From assembly GCA_902800045.1 (NCBI GenBank), contig CADCCZ010000002.1, forward strand, positions 186,001 to 250,000: DNA of 64,000 bases. The letters run 5' to 3'. Every line of letters begins with the position of its first letter. The first letter of the stretch is position 1. The translations under genes were made by a program, and so were the position numbers. Positions 26,680 through 34,406 of this stretch are shown here, piece after piece. Below the pieces are notes generated by a model. It was not told the DNA's origin. It ran no database searches and saw only the letters and a list, made by a program, of their open reading frames with translations. This DNA comes from an uncultured Bacteroidia bacterium. GTDB lineage: Bacteria > Bacteroidota > Bacteroidia > Bacteroidales > ML635J-15.

Positions 26680-28698
26680 ATGGCAAGGCGACTTTTCATA
26701 TTGCTGATAATCTTGACTGTAGGATTTTTCCGCGGCTACGCCCAGTTTGAGGACGACTTCTGCAACGACATCGACGACAAGAAACTGATAAAGAGTTTCC
26801 AGAAGGGCGTGCAGCTGCTCAATGACGGCAAGATGAACGACGCCGAAGTCATCTTCGCAAAGATTATCGACGAGGAGCCTGAGTTTACCGAGGCCTGGGT
26901 AGCTAGTTCCGAAATCAACTACTCGAAATACAAGAGCGCAAAGGACCCCAAAAGCCAGAACAACTACTACTCGCGATACGTGAAATGCCTCGAAAGCGTG
27001 GCAAAGCTCTGCCCTTCGTACCAGAACTACGAAGTGTGCTACACTCTTGGAAAGATTTTCTTCAGCCACGACAAGCTCGACGTAGCAAAATCCTACCTGA
27101 AAACCTACATCGACAACGGAAAGAAGGGCACAAAATACTACTCCGACGCCGAAAGCACCTATCATTATATAGAGCAGTACCTCAACCTTATTGAAAACCC
27201 AGTTCCTTTCGAGCCTGTGATTGTTGAAGGAGTTTCGAGCGCATACGACGACTATCTGCCGCTCATCTCGCCCGACGGCTCTCTGGCCCTATTTACGAAG
27301 GCCTACATGAAAAAAGAGATAAACTCGATATACGGCGATAGGTTTGTTGAGGAATTCACCGTTTCGAAGGCTTCCGACGACAAAGGACTTGTCTTCTCGC
27401 CAGGCGAACCGCTGCCTTATCCTTTCAATTCTGGCAAAAATCAAGGTGCCGCCTCAATCTCAATCGACAACAAGACCTTATTTATCACAATATGCGAATT
27501 CGTCAGCCGCGACTACGACAACTGCGACATCTACATGTCGACCCGCACTGGCGACGGCTGGTCGGAACTGAAGTCGCTCGGACCTAACATCAACGGCGTA
27601 AAGACCTGGGAAAGCCAGCCTTCGATTTCTGCCGACGGCAAAACCCTCTACTTCGCCAGCATACGCGAAAGCAACATCGGCTTCGACCCCGACAATCCAA
27701 CTTCAGACATCTACTATTCGACCAAGGACGAAAAGGGCAACTGGACAAAAGCTAGAAACCTCGGTTCTAAGATCAATACGCCCGGCAACGAAAAGTCGCC
27801 GTTCATACATTCCGACAGCCAGACATTGTATTTCTCGTCCGACGGTCACCTTGGAATTGGCGGATACGACATTTTCTTCTCTAAGTTCAGGGACGGTGAC
27901 TGGACAAAGCCCGTCAACATCGGTTACCCAATCAACACCAAGAACAACGACTTGGGGTTTGTCGTCAACACTCAGGGAACCAAGGCTTATTTTGCATCGA
28001 ACAAGCTTAACGGCAAGGGTGGCTGGGATATCTACGCCATCGACCTGTACAAGGAAGCCCGTCCCGAAAAGGTATTCCTCGTGAAAGGCCAGCTAGTCGA
28101 TGACAACGGCTACGCACTCAGCGATGCCAAGCTCGAAGTGAAAAACACCCGTACCGAAGAAGTGTCGGAAGGCGTTGTAGATGCCGAAACCGGACATTAC
28201 GCAGTAGCCGTAACCGCCAAAAACGAAAACGACGACTTCCTAATGGTAGTGAAGAAGGAAGACTACAGTTTTTCATCCACACTGATTGAACCTACCGAAG
28301 AAACTTTCGAAAAGCCTATTGAGGTCAACTTCGAAGTAAAGCCGATAGAAGCAGGAAAGTCGGTACAAATCAACGATATATACTATGCTACGGCATCGTA
28401 CGAGATAAACACGAAGAGCTATGCCGTGCTGAACGAGTTTGCCGAATTCCTGAAGACCAACCCGACTGTAAAGGTTGAAATACGCGGTCACACCGACAAC
28501 ATCGGCAGCGCGCAGACGAACATAACGCTGTCGAACCGCCGTGCACAGGCAGTTTACGACTACTTATTGTCAAAAGGTGTTCCAAAGGCAAATATAAGTT
28601 ACAAGGGCTATGGTCCAAACATGCCTATAGCCGACAACAAGACAGAAGCCGGCAGGGCTAAGAACCGCCGCACCGAATTCTACATTTTATCAAAGTAA
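26680..28698 (+). CDS. PorE-like TPR/beta-propeller/OmpA protein
   Basis: A 672-residue exported protein with the four-part architecture of PorE of the type 9 secretion system. It has a signal peptide and TPR-like helices (about 20-170), a PD40-type beta-propeller (about 185-455, with ISADGKTLYFAS-like blades), a carboxypeptidase-regulatory-like domain (about 465-550), and a C-terminal OmpA domain (about 560-672) with the peptidoglycan-binding pattern RGHTDNIGS and LSNRRAQAVYDYL. In the family it links the secretion and gliding machinery to peptidoglycan. Other PD40-OmpA proteins share parts of this, so the exact role is inferred. It converges on ruvC with one base between the stops. Confidence 0.8.
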   Translation: MARRLFILLIILTVGFFRGYAQFEDDFCNDIDDKKLIKSFQKGVQLLNDGKMNDAEVIFAKIIDEEPEFTEAWVASSEINYSKYKSAKDPKSQNNYYSRYVKCLESVAKLCPSYQNYEVCYTLGKIFFSHDKLDVAKSYLKTYIDNGKKGTKYYSDAESTYHYIEQYLNLIENPVPFEPVIVEGVSSAYDDYLPLISPDGSLALFTKAYMKKEINSIYGDRFVEEFTVSKASDDKGLVFSPGEPLPYPFNSGKNQGAASISIDNKTLFITICEFVSRDYDNCDIYMSTRTGDGWSELKSLGPNINGVKTWESQPSISADGKTLYFASIRESNIGFDPDNPTSDIYYSTKDEKGNWTKARNLGSKINTPGNEKSPFIHSDSQTLYFSSDGHLGIGGYDIFFSKFRDGDWTKPVNIGYPINTKNNDLGFVVNTQGTKAYFASNKLNGKGGWDIYAIDLYKEARPEKVFLVKGQLVDDNGYALSDAKLEVKNTRTEEVSEGVVDAETGHYAVAVTAKNENDDFLMVVKKEDYSFSSTLIEPTEETFEKPIEVNFEVKPIEAGKSVQINDIYYATASYEINTKSYAVLNEFAEFLKTNPTVKVEIRGHTDNIGSAQTNITLSNRRAQAVYDYLLSKGVPKANISYKGYGPNMPIADNKTEAGRAKNRRTEFYILSK

Positions 28699-28699
28699 A

Positions 28700-29263
28700 T
28701 CAGATTTTTATTCCCTTTTTTGCTGCGTATTCCTTCCAACTCTTGCAAGGTTTTTCGCCTGACAAAATATTGCCTTTCTGGTAGTAGTGGCACATGGCGA
28801 TTGCAATGGCATCGGTAGCATCGAGTTTTTCGGGAAGTTCCTCTATTTTCAGCAACTTCTGCAACATGGCAGCAACCTGTTCCTTAGAGGCGGCACCATT
28901 GCCAGTAATCGCCAACTTCACCTTTCGCGGTGCATATTCGAAAATCGGTATTGTACGTTGCAAACCTGCAGCTATGGCCGCACCTTGAGCACGTCCCAAC
29001 TTCAGCATCGACTGTACATTTTTGCCCTGAAATGGCGCCTCGATTGCAATTTCATCGGGATGAAAACCGTCGATGAGCTGAGTTGTACGCTCGAAAATAT
29101 ATTTCAGCTTGGTGAAATGGTCGTCCATTTTGCGCATATCGACAATACCGAAAGCCACAAGTTCGATTTTCTTGCCCAACTCATGGATTATTCCGTAGCC
29201 CATGATGTTGCTTCCAGGGTCGATGCCGAGAATTATCCTATCTTTTTCACTCGCCTGTGCCAT
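28700..29263 (-). CDS. ruvC: Holliday junction endonuclease RuvC
   Basis: A 187-residue endonuclease that resolves Holliday junctions with RuvAB. The RNase H-like core starts at ILGIDPGSNIMGYG (first catalytic Asp). IAIEAPFQGKNVQSMLKLGRAQGA carries the second acidic residue, and the C-terminal EKLDATDAIAIAMCHY the last pair. Length is normal. Its start overlaps the end of the upstream TPR gene by 17 bp, so they are probably co-transcribed. Confidence 0.95.
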   Translation of the reverse strand: MAQASEKDRIILGIDPGSNIMGYGIIHELGKKIELVAFGIVDMRKMDDHFTKLKYIFERTTQLIDGFHPDEIAIEAPFQGKNVQSMLKLGRAQGAAIAAGLQRTIPIFEYAPRKVKLAITGNGAASKEQVAAMLQKLLKIEELPEKLDATDAIAIAMCHYYQKGNILSGEKPCKSWKEYAAKKGIKI

Positions 29264-31061
29264 TGCGCAATGCCCTCATCCTTTTTCGAGCTTCCACGGT
29301 GTAAATACTTCCCGCGTAGTCGGAAATTATCTTGAAATATGAATTTTCGGCTTCTTCCTTATTGTTTTGCCTTTCGCAAATCTGTGCATAACGGAAAAGC
29401 GCATTGTCGGCAAGCACATCGAAACCATATTTTGTAAACACCTCTTTATACAGCGAAGCCGCCTTTGCAAGGTCGTTCGACAGTTCGTAGATCTGAGCCT
29501 TGCGGTAAAGCACATCGTCAATGAGCGAATGGTTAGGATACTTCTGCTCTATGGAATCGAGGCACTGCAGGGCCTTTGTATATTGCTTCGAGAAAGTGAA
29601 GAAGTCGGCGCGGGCGAAAGTCTGCATGGTACTTTCGGTTGTATCCATGTCGTAGTTTTCGGTGATGAACAGGCTCAGTTCCAGGGCATCGTTCGAAATA
29701 AGTTTCGAAGTACCAGCCTTCAACACGTCGAGCTGAGCCTGCGCCCACTCGAACTGACCGGTGTAATAAGCCAGCTTTGCCTTGCGGAAACGCGCCTCGT
29801 TGGTGATGTCGGCGCTTGCATTCGACTTTTCAATCTGAGCATACAGCAAGGTGGCATCCCACGGATTGTTGTTGAGCATGTATATGTCGCCCAGAAGCAT
29901 TTTCAGTTCGGGGGTCTTGTTTTTGTAGTAGTTGCTCGAAATTGCTTCGTTAATAACGTCTATCGCTTCGTCGTACTTATTTAGGTAGAACGCCTTCAGC
30001 TGCGCTGAAGTTATTATTATGTCATAGGCTTTTGTTATCGCCAGTTCCTTGAGAGCCAAGTTGATTGTAGAATCGAGAGACTTCAATTCGTTTATGTCGG
30101 GATTAAGTTTCGACACTGCCTTTTTGTACGAAACGTTGAGCATGCCGATGTATGCCTCGTTGTACAGCGTAGAACGGGTTTTACGCTTCACGAGATACTC
30201 GAAGGCCCTTCTAGCAATATCGTATTCACCTATCTGCGCCATTTCGTTTCCGAATTCCACAATTTCCTTATCGTTGCTCTGCTGCACACGCTTGTTATAC
30301 GCAATAAGCTGCGTTAAGGCCATTTCGTTACGTCCAGTCTGGGTGTAAAGCCAGATTGTGAGTGCGTTCAGCGATGCGCTGTTTGGTCTTTTCTGAGCCT
30401 GCGCGATGAGAGCCTTCTCTATTATTGGTTCGGCCTTGTCCTCGCTGTCGTTGGCAAGCACATACGACAGACGCGATTCGATAACACTAAGAGTTTCCGG
30501 GTTCAGATATTCGAGATAATGCTCCATCATTTGCTCGTAGTTCTTCTCGACGCTATAGATGTTACCTATTTCGAGTCCGTATTTTTTGTTTGGAAATTTT
30601 TTCTCGGCTCTTTCGTAAAGGTCGATGGCATGCTGAAATTGGCGATGCATCTGGAATGCGCTTGCTGCGTTTGCTACCGAAGATTCGTTGGCGAGAGCCA
30701 GCTCCTTTGCCTTGGCGAACTGCTCCTCGCTATCGGCGGCGCGATTGAGGTTATAGTAAACCATGCCGAGGTCGATAAGCAGGTAGAAATCATTTTTCTT
30801 CTTTTTCACTTCTTTTTTCAGGAATTTCTCAGCTGCATCGAACTCCTTCAGCAACGTGAGACACGACAGATACATGTCGCGATAGCTCTTGTACTCAGTC
30901 TGCGCATAAAGGTCCTGATACAAAGTAAGAGCCTTCTCGTACTCGCCGTTCTGGTAGTACTTGCTTGCCAGCTGCACGTTGCTAGTTTCGCCCTGCGACA
31001 TTGCCGGCAGCGAAACTGCCATACAAATGGCAGTGAGTATGATGAGCCAAAAGTTTTTCAT
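29247..31061 (-). CDS. Exported TPR protein
   Basis: A protein of about 604 residues, starting at the ATG at 31061 with a signal peptide (MKNFWLIILTAICMAVSLPA). A longer frame to 31106 would add 15 residues, but a TATTTTTG -7 box at 31084-31091 argues against it. Almost the whole chain is TPR-like helical pairs: YYQNGEYEKALTLYQDLY near the start and LSNDLAKAASLYKEVFTKYG near the end. Such periplasmic TPR proteins act as scaffolds in cell-envelope complexes, but no partner is identifiable here. Confidence 0.75.
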   Translation of the reverse strand: MKNFWLIILTAICMAVSLPAMSQGETSNVQLASKYYQNGEYEKALTLYQDLYAQTEYKSYRDMYLSCLTLLKEFDAAEKFLKKEVKKKKNDFYLLIDLGMVYYNLNRAADSEEQFAKAKELALANESSVANAASAFQMHRQFQHAIDLYERAEKKFPNKKYGLEIGNIYSVEKNYEQMMEHYLEYLNPETLSVIESRLSYVLANDSEDKAEPIIEKALIAQAQKRPNSASLNALTIWLYTQTGRNEMALTQLIAYNKRVQQSNDKEIVEFGNEMAQIGEYDIARRAFEYLVKRKTRSTLYNEAYIGMLNVSYKKAVSKLNPDINELKSLDSTINLALKELAITKAYDIIITSAQLKAFYLNKYDEAIDVINEAISSNYYKNKTPELKMLLGDIYMLNNNPWDATLLYAQIEKSNASADITNEARFRKAKLAYYTGQFEWAQAQLDVLKAGTSKLISNDALELSLFITENYDMDTTESTMQTFARADFFTFSKQYTKALQCLDSIEQKYPNHSLIDDVLYRKAQIYELSNDLAKAASLYKEVFTKYGFDVLADNALFRYAQICERQNNKEEAENSYFKIISDYAGSIYTVEARKRMRALRNGTGE

Positions 31062-31083
31062 CGCTGTTTCGATTTTGAAACTG

Positions 31084-31091
31084 CAAAAATA
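31084..31091 (-). promoter_or_regulatory. -7 element (TATTTTTG) of the TPR gene and ruvC
   Basis: An exact TAnnTTTG match on the minus strand, 22 bases before the ATG at 31061. Confidence 0.5.
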
Positions 31092-31145
31092 TTTCATTGG
31101 ACGCACTTTTCAAAGTGGTAAACAAATGATTTTTTCAAAAATAAT

Positions 31146-31176
31146 TTTGCACGCTTACAAATTATGTATATTTTTG
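31146..31176 (+). promoter_or_regulatory. Promoter of tRNA-Gln
   Basis: TTTG at 31146-31149 and TATTTTTG at 31169-31176 with 19 bp between, ending 26 bases before the tRNA. Confidence 0.75.
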
Positions 31177-31202
31177 CAGTCCCAAAATCAATGGGAAATG
31201 AT

Positions 31203-31273
31203 TGTCCCTTTGCATAATGGTAGTGCACCAGATTTTGGTTCTGGCTGTGGAGGTTCGATTCCTCCAGGGACAA
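31203..31273 (+). tRNA. tRNA-Gln (anticodon TTG), integration target
   Basis: A 71-nt tRNA. TGTCCCT pairs with AGGGACA, and the anticodon loop TTTTGGT (anticodon TTG) sits in a CCAGA/TCTGG stem. The T-arm is GGAGGTTCGATTCCTCC. Its last 16 bases form part of the 18-bp direct repeat that bounds the integrated element. The gene stays complete after integration. Confidence 0.95.
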
Positions 31274-31275
31274 CG
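31258..31275 (+). repeat. Left attachment site (attL core)
   Basis: The 18-bp sequence ATTCCTCCAGGGACAACG, covering the T-arm and acceptor end of tRNA-Gln. It is identical to 61984-62001. Confidence 0.92.
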
Positions 31276-31279
31276 ACCC

Positions 31280-31318
31280 AAAAATGCAAGTGTTTAATTT
31301 TAAAGCACTTGCATTTTT
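31280..31318 (+). terminator. Element-borne replacement terminator for tRNA-Gln
   Basis: A perfect 13-bp stem, AAAAATGCAAGTG/CACTTGCATTTTT, starts five bases after the att core. It lies in element DNA and substitutes for the terminator now found at 62006-62031. Confidence 0.8.
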
Positions 31319-31326
31319 CATTTAGG

Positions 31327-31356
31327 CAAATCGCACCACCATCGCACCACGGATTT
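31327..31356 (+). repeat. Left 30-bp subterminal direct repeat
   Basis: It contains two tandem ATCGCACCAC units. An identical 30-mer in the same orientation is at 61848-61877, and a further single TCGCACCACCAT lies at 31371-31382. A likely arm-type binding site for the integrase. Confidence 0.8.
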
Positions 31357-31500
31357 TAAAAGAATATTTTTCGCACCACCATAATGCTATAAAAGAAAAA
31401 AGCCAGCCCAATTGGACTGGCAGTGACTTTAATAATCGTTGAAAAAGCATTTCAACACAGCAAAGATAATACTTTTTCTTTTGATAAGATTGCTGGACCA

Positions 31501-31530
31501 AAACAAAAATGCCACCCTTTCGAGTGGCAT
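31501..31530 (-). terminator. Terminator after the DUF6266 operon
   Basis: ATGCCAC (31509-31515) pairs with GTGGCAT (31524-31530). On the minus strand it is followed by a T-rich tract. It lies 35 bp past the stop of the last DUF6266 gene. Confidence 0.75.
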
Positions 31531-31564
31531 CAAGCAATAATAAATAGACGAATGACAATCAGTA

Positions 31565-32263
31565 TTAACCGTGATTTACAGCCCTACGCAAACTTTCAGC
31601 AGCCTTGAACCTGACAACATTCCTTGCCGGAATATTGATTATTTCCTTTGGCTTCTTCGGGTTGTGACCTGTGCCAGCATAAGCATAGAATATATCTCCA
31701 TCTTCAAACAAATCTACATTGCCAATTTCAATGCTTATATGTTCATCTTCTCTCTTGGCATCAGAGTTTACCCATACCTCTTCAAACTTGCCTTCTGCTG
31801 ATGTTCTAACGATAACCACGGCAACCATATCATCATCAAACGAAGTTTGCTCGTTGGCATCATTTTCCCATCTTAGCAACAGACCAAAATTGTTGTCTGT
31901 TTCCTCGAACTGAACATTGAGGTTTGCCAATGGGTCTCTCGAAAATTCTCCGAATGTGAGCCTTTCCATATCTATCACATCATCAACAATTGCATTGTCG
32001 TAATTGATGCGAACACCAGCATTAAATGCCGATTGCTTCTTTGCATCGTTCCAGTTGGATGCCTTTAATATCGAATTGGCACCAGACATAATCGAAACAA
32101 GCGTGCTGAAATTTGACCTTACGGTTACTTGTGCACTTGTCTTGGGGTTGGCTACTGATGTTGCCAAAGAACGCATATAATCAATGCCTTTCCATGAACC
32201 TCCAACTACGGTTCCCGTCTTTCCAGAGAACCCACCTAATATACCTTTTTTAATCTTTCCCAT
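31565..32263 (-). CDS. DUF6266 family protein, paralogue A
   Basis: A 232-residue protein starting at the ATG at 32263 (MGKIKKGILGGFSGKTG). A TTG nine bases upstream is less likely. The N-terminus with GGFSGKTGTVVGGSWKGIDYMRS, then PKTSAQVTVRSNF, is the DUF6266 pattern. The C-terminal part is strand-rich and ends with the GTGHNPKKPKEIINIPARN block seen in all three paralogues. There is no signal peptide. Function is unknown. It is third in a three-gene operon, 18 bp after paralogue B. Confidence 0.75.
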   Translation of the reverse strand: MGKIKKGILGGFSGKTGTVVGGSWKGIDYMRSLATSVANPKTSAQVTVRSNFSTLVSIMSGANSILKASNWNDAKKQSAFNAGVRINYDNAIVDDVIDMERLTFGEFSRDPLANLNVQFEETDNNFGLLLRWENDANEQTSFDDDMVAVVIVRTSAEGKFEEVWVNSDAKREDEHISIEIGNVDLFEDGDIFYAYAGTGHNPKKPKEIINIPARNVVRFKAAESLRRAVNHG

Positions 32264-32281
32264 GATATTCAAATTTTAAAG

Positions 32282-33082
32282 TTAAATCTTATTATTTCGT
32301 TTTACCTCTTTTACAAAACTTTCAGCAGGCTTAAATGCTGGTATGTTATGAGCAGGGATGCGAATAGTTGTATAAGCCCTTTTGCTTCTATTCTTTGCCG
32401 GAATCTTGATTGTTTCACTAGGTTTCTGCGGATTATGGCCAACTCTAGTCATACATTGGGCAACCACAGCAACTGTAAAATAAATGATAGTGCCAGTAAC
32501 AACATCCAAACCACATGGAATAATTATGTCGGCAGAACCATTACCTCTCTCCTCGTCAAGAATATCGCAATACAAGGGTTTGTAAAAGCCTTTGGATATT
32601 TCTTGAACTGCAAATAGAATTATGGAATCATTTGGAGACATCCAAGGTGAATCGAACTTATTGTTCCAAGTTAGAGTAGCCTTAATATACTCCTGATCTG
32701 GTTCCAAATCCTGCAAAGTAATAGCAGCATCATACAGAGGTTCGCCAACATATTCTCCCAATTTCAAAGAAAACAAATCGGTTGTCAATTTTCCCGATTC
32801 GTCCAAATCGAAATATTTCAGATTGTTGCGAAGGGCATTGTTGAATGCATTTTTGACAGAACTTTTGTTCCAAGTTGAAAATGATAGCCCCCTGTTGAAT
32901 GCAGACAAAAAAGAGCCAGCCAAAGCCATTCTTTTACGATGGTATTGCTGAGCTGGCGTCTTTGGATTGCTGACATATTTTGGCATTGCTCTCATTGTAG
33001 AAATACCAGCATAGTTCTGCCCAATAACATCGCCGACCTTACCATTGAAACCACCTAATATACCATTTCTAATACTTGCCAT
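32282..33082 (-). CDS. DUF6266 family protein, paralogue B
   Basis: A 266-residue protein, the most diverged of the three. Its N-terminus is MASIRNGILGGFNGKVGDVIGQ, with the PKTPAQQYHRKRM block where the others have PKS/TPAQVxVRSNF. The C-terminal region carries the HNPQKPSETIKIPAKN motif twice in part (IKIPAKN, then IRIPAHN), so it looks internally extended. No enzyme motif is visible. The family occurs widely in Bacteroidetes without a known role. Confidence 0.72.
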   Translation of the reverse strand: MASIRNGILGGFNGKVGDVIGQNYAGISTMRAMPKYVSNPKTPAQQYHRKRMALAGSFLSAFNRGLSFSTWNKSSVKNAFNNALRNNLKYFDLDESGKLTTDLFSLKLGEYVGEPLYDAAITLQDLEPDQEYIKATLTWNNKFDSPWMSPNDSIILFAVQEISKGFYKPLYCDILDEERGNGSADIIIPCGLDVVTGTIIYFTVAVVAQCMTRVGHNPQKPSETIKIPAKNRSKRAYTTIRIPAHNIPAFKPAESFVKEVKRNNKI

Positions 33083-33104
33083 AAGGTTAAAGTTTTAGAG
33101 GTTA

Positions 33105-33788
33105 TTAAATAGTTTTAGTTGCACGGTACTTAACATAATTCCTTGCAGGGATGTTGATGACCTCGCGTGGGTTTCTTGGATTGCGACCAGTACCAATGTA
33201 GGCATAGAACTTGTCGCCCGGGGTGAATGATTCAACCAATCCGATGAAAATGCGGAGCTGTTCATCCTCACGCTTGAAATTGAGGTAATCAATGATTACA
33301 TCATCCAAGCCTTCACCATCGGCACGCATCTTAACCACAACAACAGCAACCATGTCATCTGCGAATGATGTTTCATCATTGGCATCATTGGTCCATGTTG
33401 CCTTCAGTGTGAGTTCGACATCATCTGCCACGAAGACTGTTTCAAGGTTGGTTAACTGAGCCAAAGAGAACTCACCGAATACAAGTCTTTCCATGTCGAT
33501 TTCGTTGTCGACAATGGCATTCTTGTAGTTGATGCGGACACCTGCATTGAATGCAGATTGTTTCTTAGCCATGCACCAATCTGATAACTTCAAGATTGGG
33601 TTAGTTCTCGACATCATCTTGCCGATAGTACTGAAATTACTTCTTACAGCAACTTGTGCTGGTGATTTAGGGTTGGAAACGGATGTTGCTAATGATCTCA
33701 TGTAGTCAATACCCTTCCAAGCACCACCTACGACGGTTCCGACCTTGCCAGAAAATCCGCCCAGGATTCCTTGTTTAATTTTTCCCAT
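33105..33788 (-). CDS. DUF6266 family protein, paralogue C
   Basis: A 227-residue protein, very close to paralogue A in its first half (the MGKIKQGILGGFSGKVGTVVGG start and the RSLATSVSNPKSPAQVAVRSNF block). It differs more in its second half, where acidic segments alternate with strands (FADDMVAVVVVKMRA). It ends like the others with GRNPRNPREVINIPARN. It is first in the operon, about 115 nt after a good -7 element, and its leader contains a doubled GTTGGTACGGAG. A recent duplication with domain-wise divergence is likely. Confidence 0.75.
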   Translation of the reverse strand: MGKIKQGILGGFSGKVGTVVGGAWKGIDYMRSLATSVSNPKSPAQVAVRSNFSTIGKMMSRTNPILKLSDWCMAKKQSAFNAGVRINYKNAIVDNEIDMERLVFGEFSLAQLTNLETVFVADDVELTLKATWTNDANDETSFADDMVAVVVVKMRADGEGLDDVIIDYLNFKREDEQLRIFIGLVESFTPGDKFYAYIGTGRNPRNPREVINIPARNYVKYRATKTI

Positions 33789-33909
33789 GGTAATAAAAGT
33801 TTTAATTGTTCATAATTTCCTCCAAAAAACATAATAAAGGTTTTAATCAAATAAGCGGTGTTGGTACGGAGTTGGTACGGAGGAAATACCTATCTGAACC
33901 TAACCGCTG

Positions 33910-33917
33910 CAAATATA
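33910..33917 (-). promoter_or_regulatory. -7 element (TATATTTG) of the DUF6266 operon
   Basis: An exact TAnnTTTG match on the minus strand. The leader to the ATG at 33788 is about 115 nt. Confidence 0.55.
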
Positions 33918-33925
33918 ATACTTAT

Positions 33926-33961
33926 TTGATACATATCAAAAATAAAATTGATATTTATCAA
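33926..33961. promoter_or_regulatory. Paired palindromic operators upstream of the DUF6266 promoter
   Basis: TTGATACATATCAA (33926-33939) and TTGATATTTATCAA (33948-33961) are both TTGAT-N4-ATCAA palindromes, with centres 22 bp apart (two helical turns). They lie just upstream of the -7 box at 33910-33917, in the position of a dimeric regulator site. Confidence 0.6.
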
Positions 33962-33980
33962 CTTTTGTTAGAATGGGGAC

Positions 33981-34007
33981 AAAAAAAATGCCGATTGGTT
34001 ACGGCAT
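33981..34007 (-). terminator. Terminator spanning the stop of the DUF6943-like gene
   Basis: On the minus strand ATGCCG and CGGCAT form a stem around the TAA stop (33999-34001), followed by a T tract. Confidence 0.7.
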
Positions 34008-34406
34008 TAAGGCGGCGATGGCAAGATGGTGTCGGAGCTGCTTTACTTTTTTGAGTTGGTCGGACAGGTTGACAAGGTACTGGTCTATTGCATCGAGTTT
34101 GGCAGTGACTGATGAGATACGCTCGGCATCCAAGGTTTCCCAGAGCTGGGTGAACTGGGACCGATAAACATCAATGCGGACAAACTCCACCACCGAGCCA
34201 TGAAGATACGGGCGGAGGTTTCCAGATTCAAACAAAATTCGGGCAACTGCCTTTGCTTGCCTTGGGTCTGGCGTGAGAATCTGGTAACAGTTCGGGCATG
34301 GGGTTTCCAACGGCTTGCCAGAATTTAATCCGCGCGATAATACATAGACTGCATCGGGATTTTGGCAGCCCTGATAGGTTTTTACCTGAATGTGTGAATT
34401 TTTCAT
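33999..34406 (-). CDS. Small protein resembling DUF6943
   Basis: A 135-residue protein with the N-terminal pattern VKTYQGCQNPDAVYVLSRGLNSGKPLETPCPNCY. The CPNC pair and GxNSGKPL segment resemble the DUF6943 proteins found on Bacteroidetes mobile elements. The rest is helical (VTAKLDAIDQYLVNLSDQLKKV). A second pair of cysteines for zinc binding is not obvious. Role unknown. It is a single-gene unit upstream of the DUF6266 operon. Confidence 0.55.
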   Translation of the reverse strand: MKNSHIQVKTYQGCQNPDAVYVLSRGLNSGKPLETPCPNCYQILTPDPRQAKAVARILFESGNLRPYLHGSVVEFVRIDVYRSQFTQLWETLDAERISSVTAKLDAIDQYLVNLSDQLKKVKQLRHHLAIAALMP

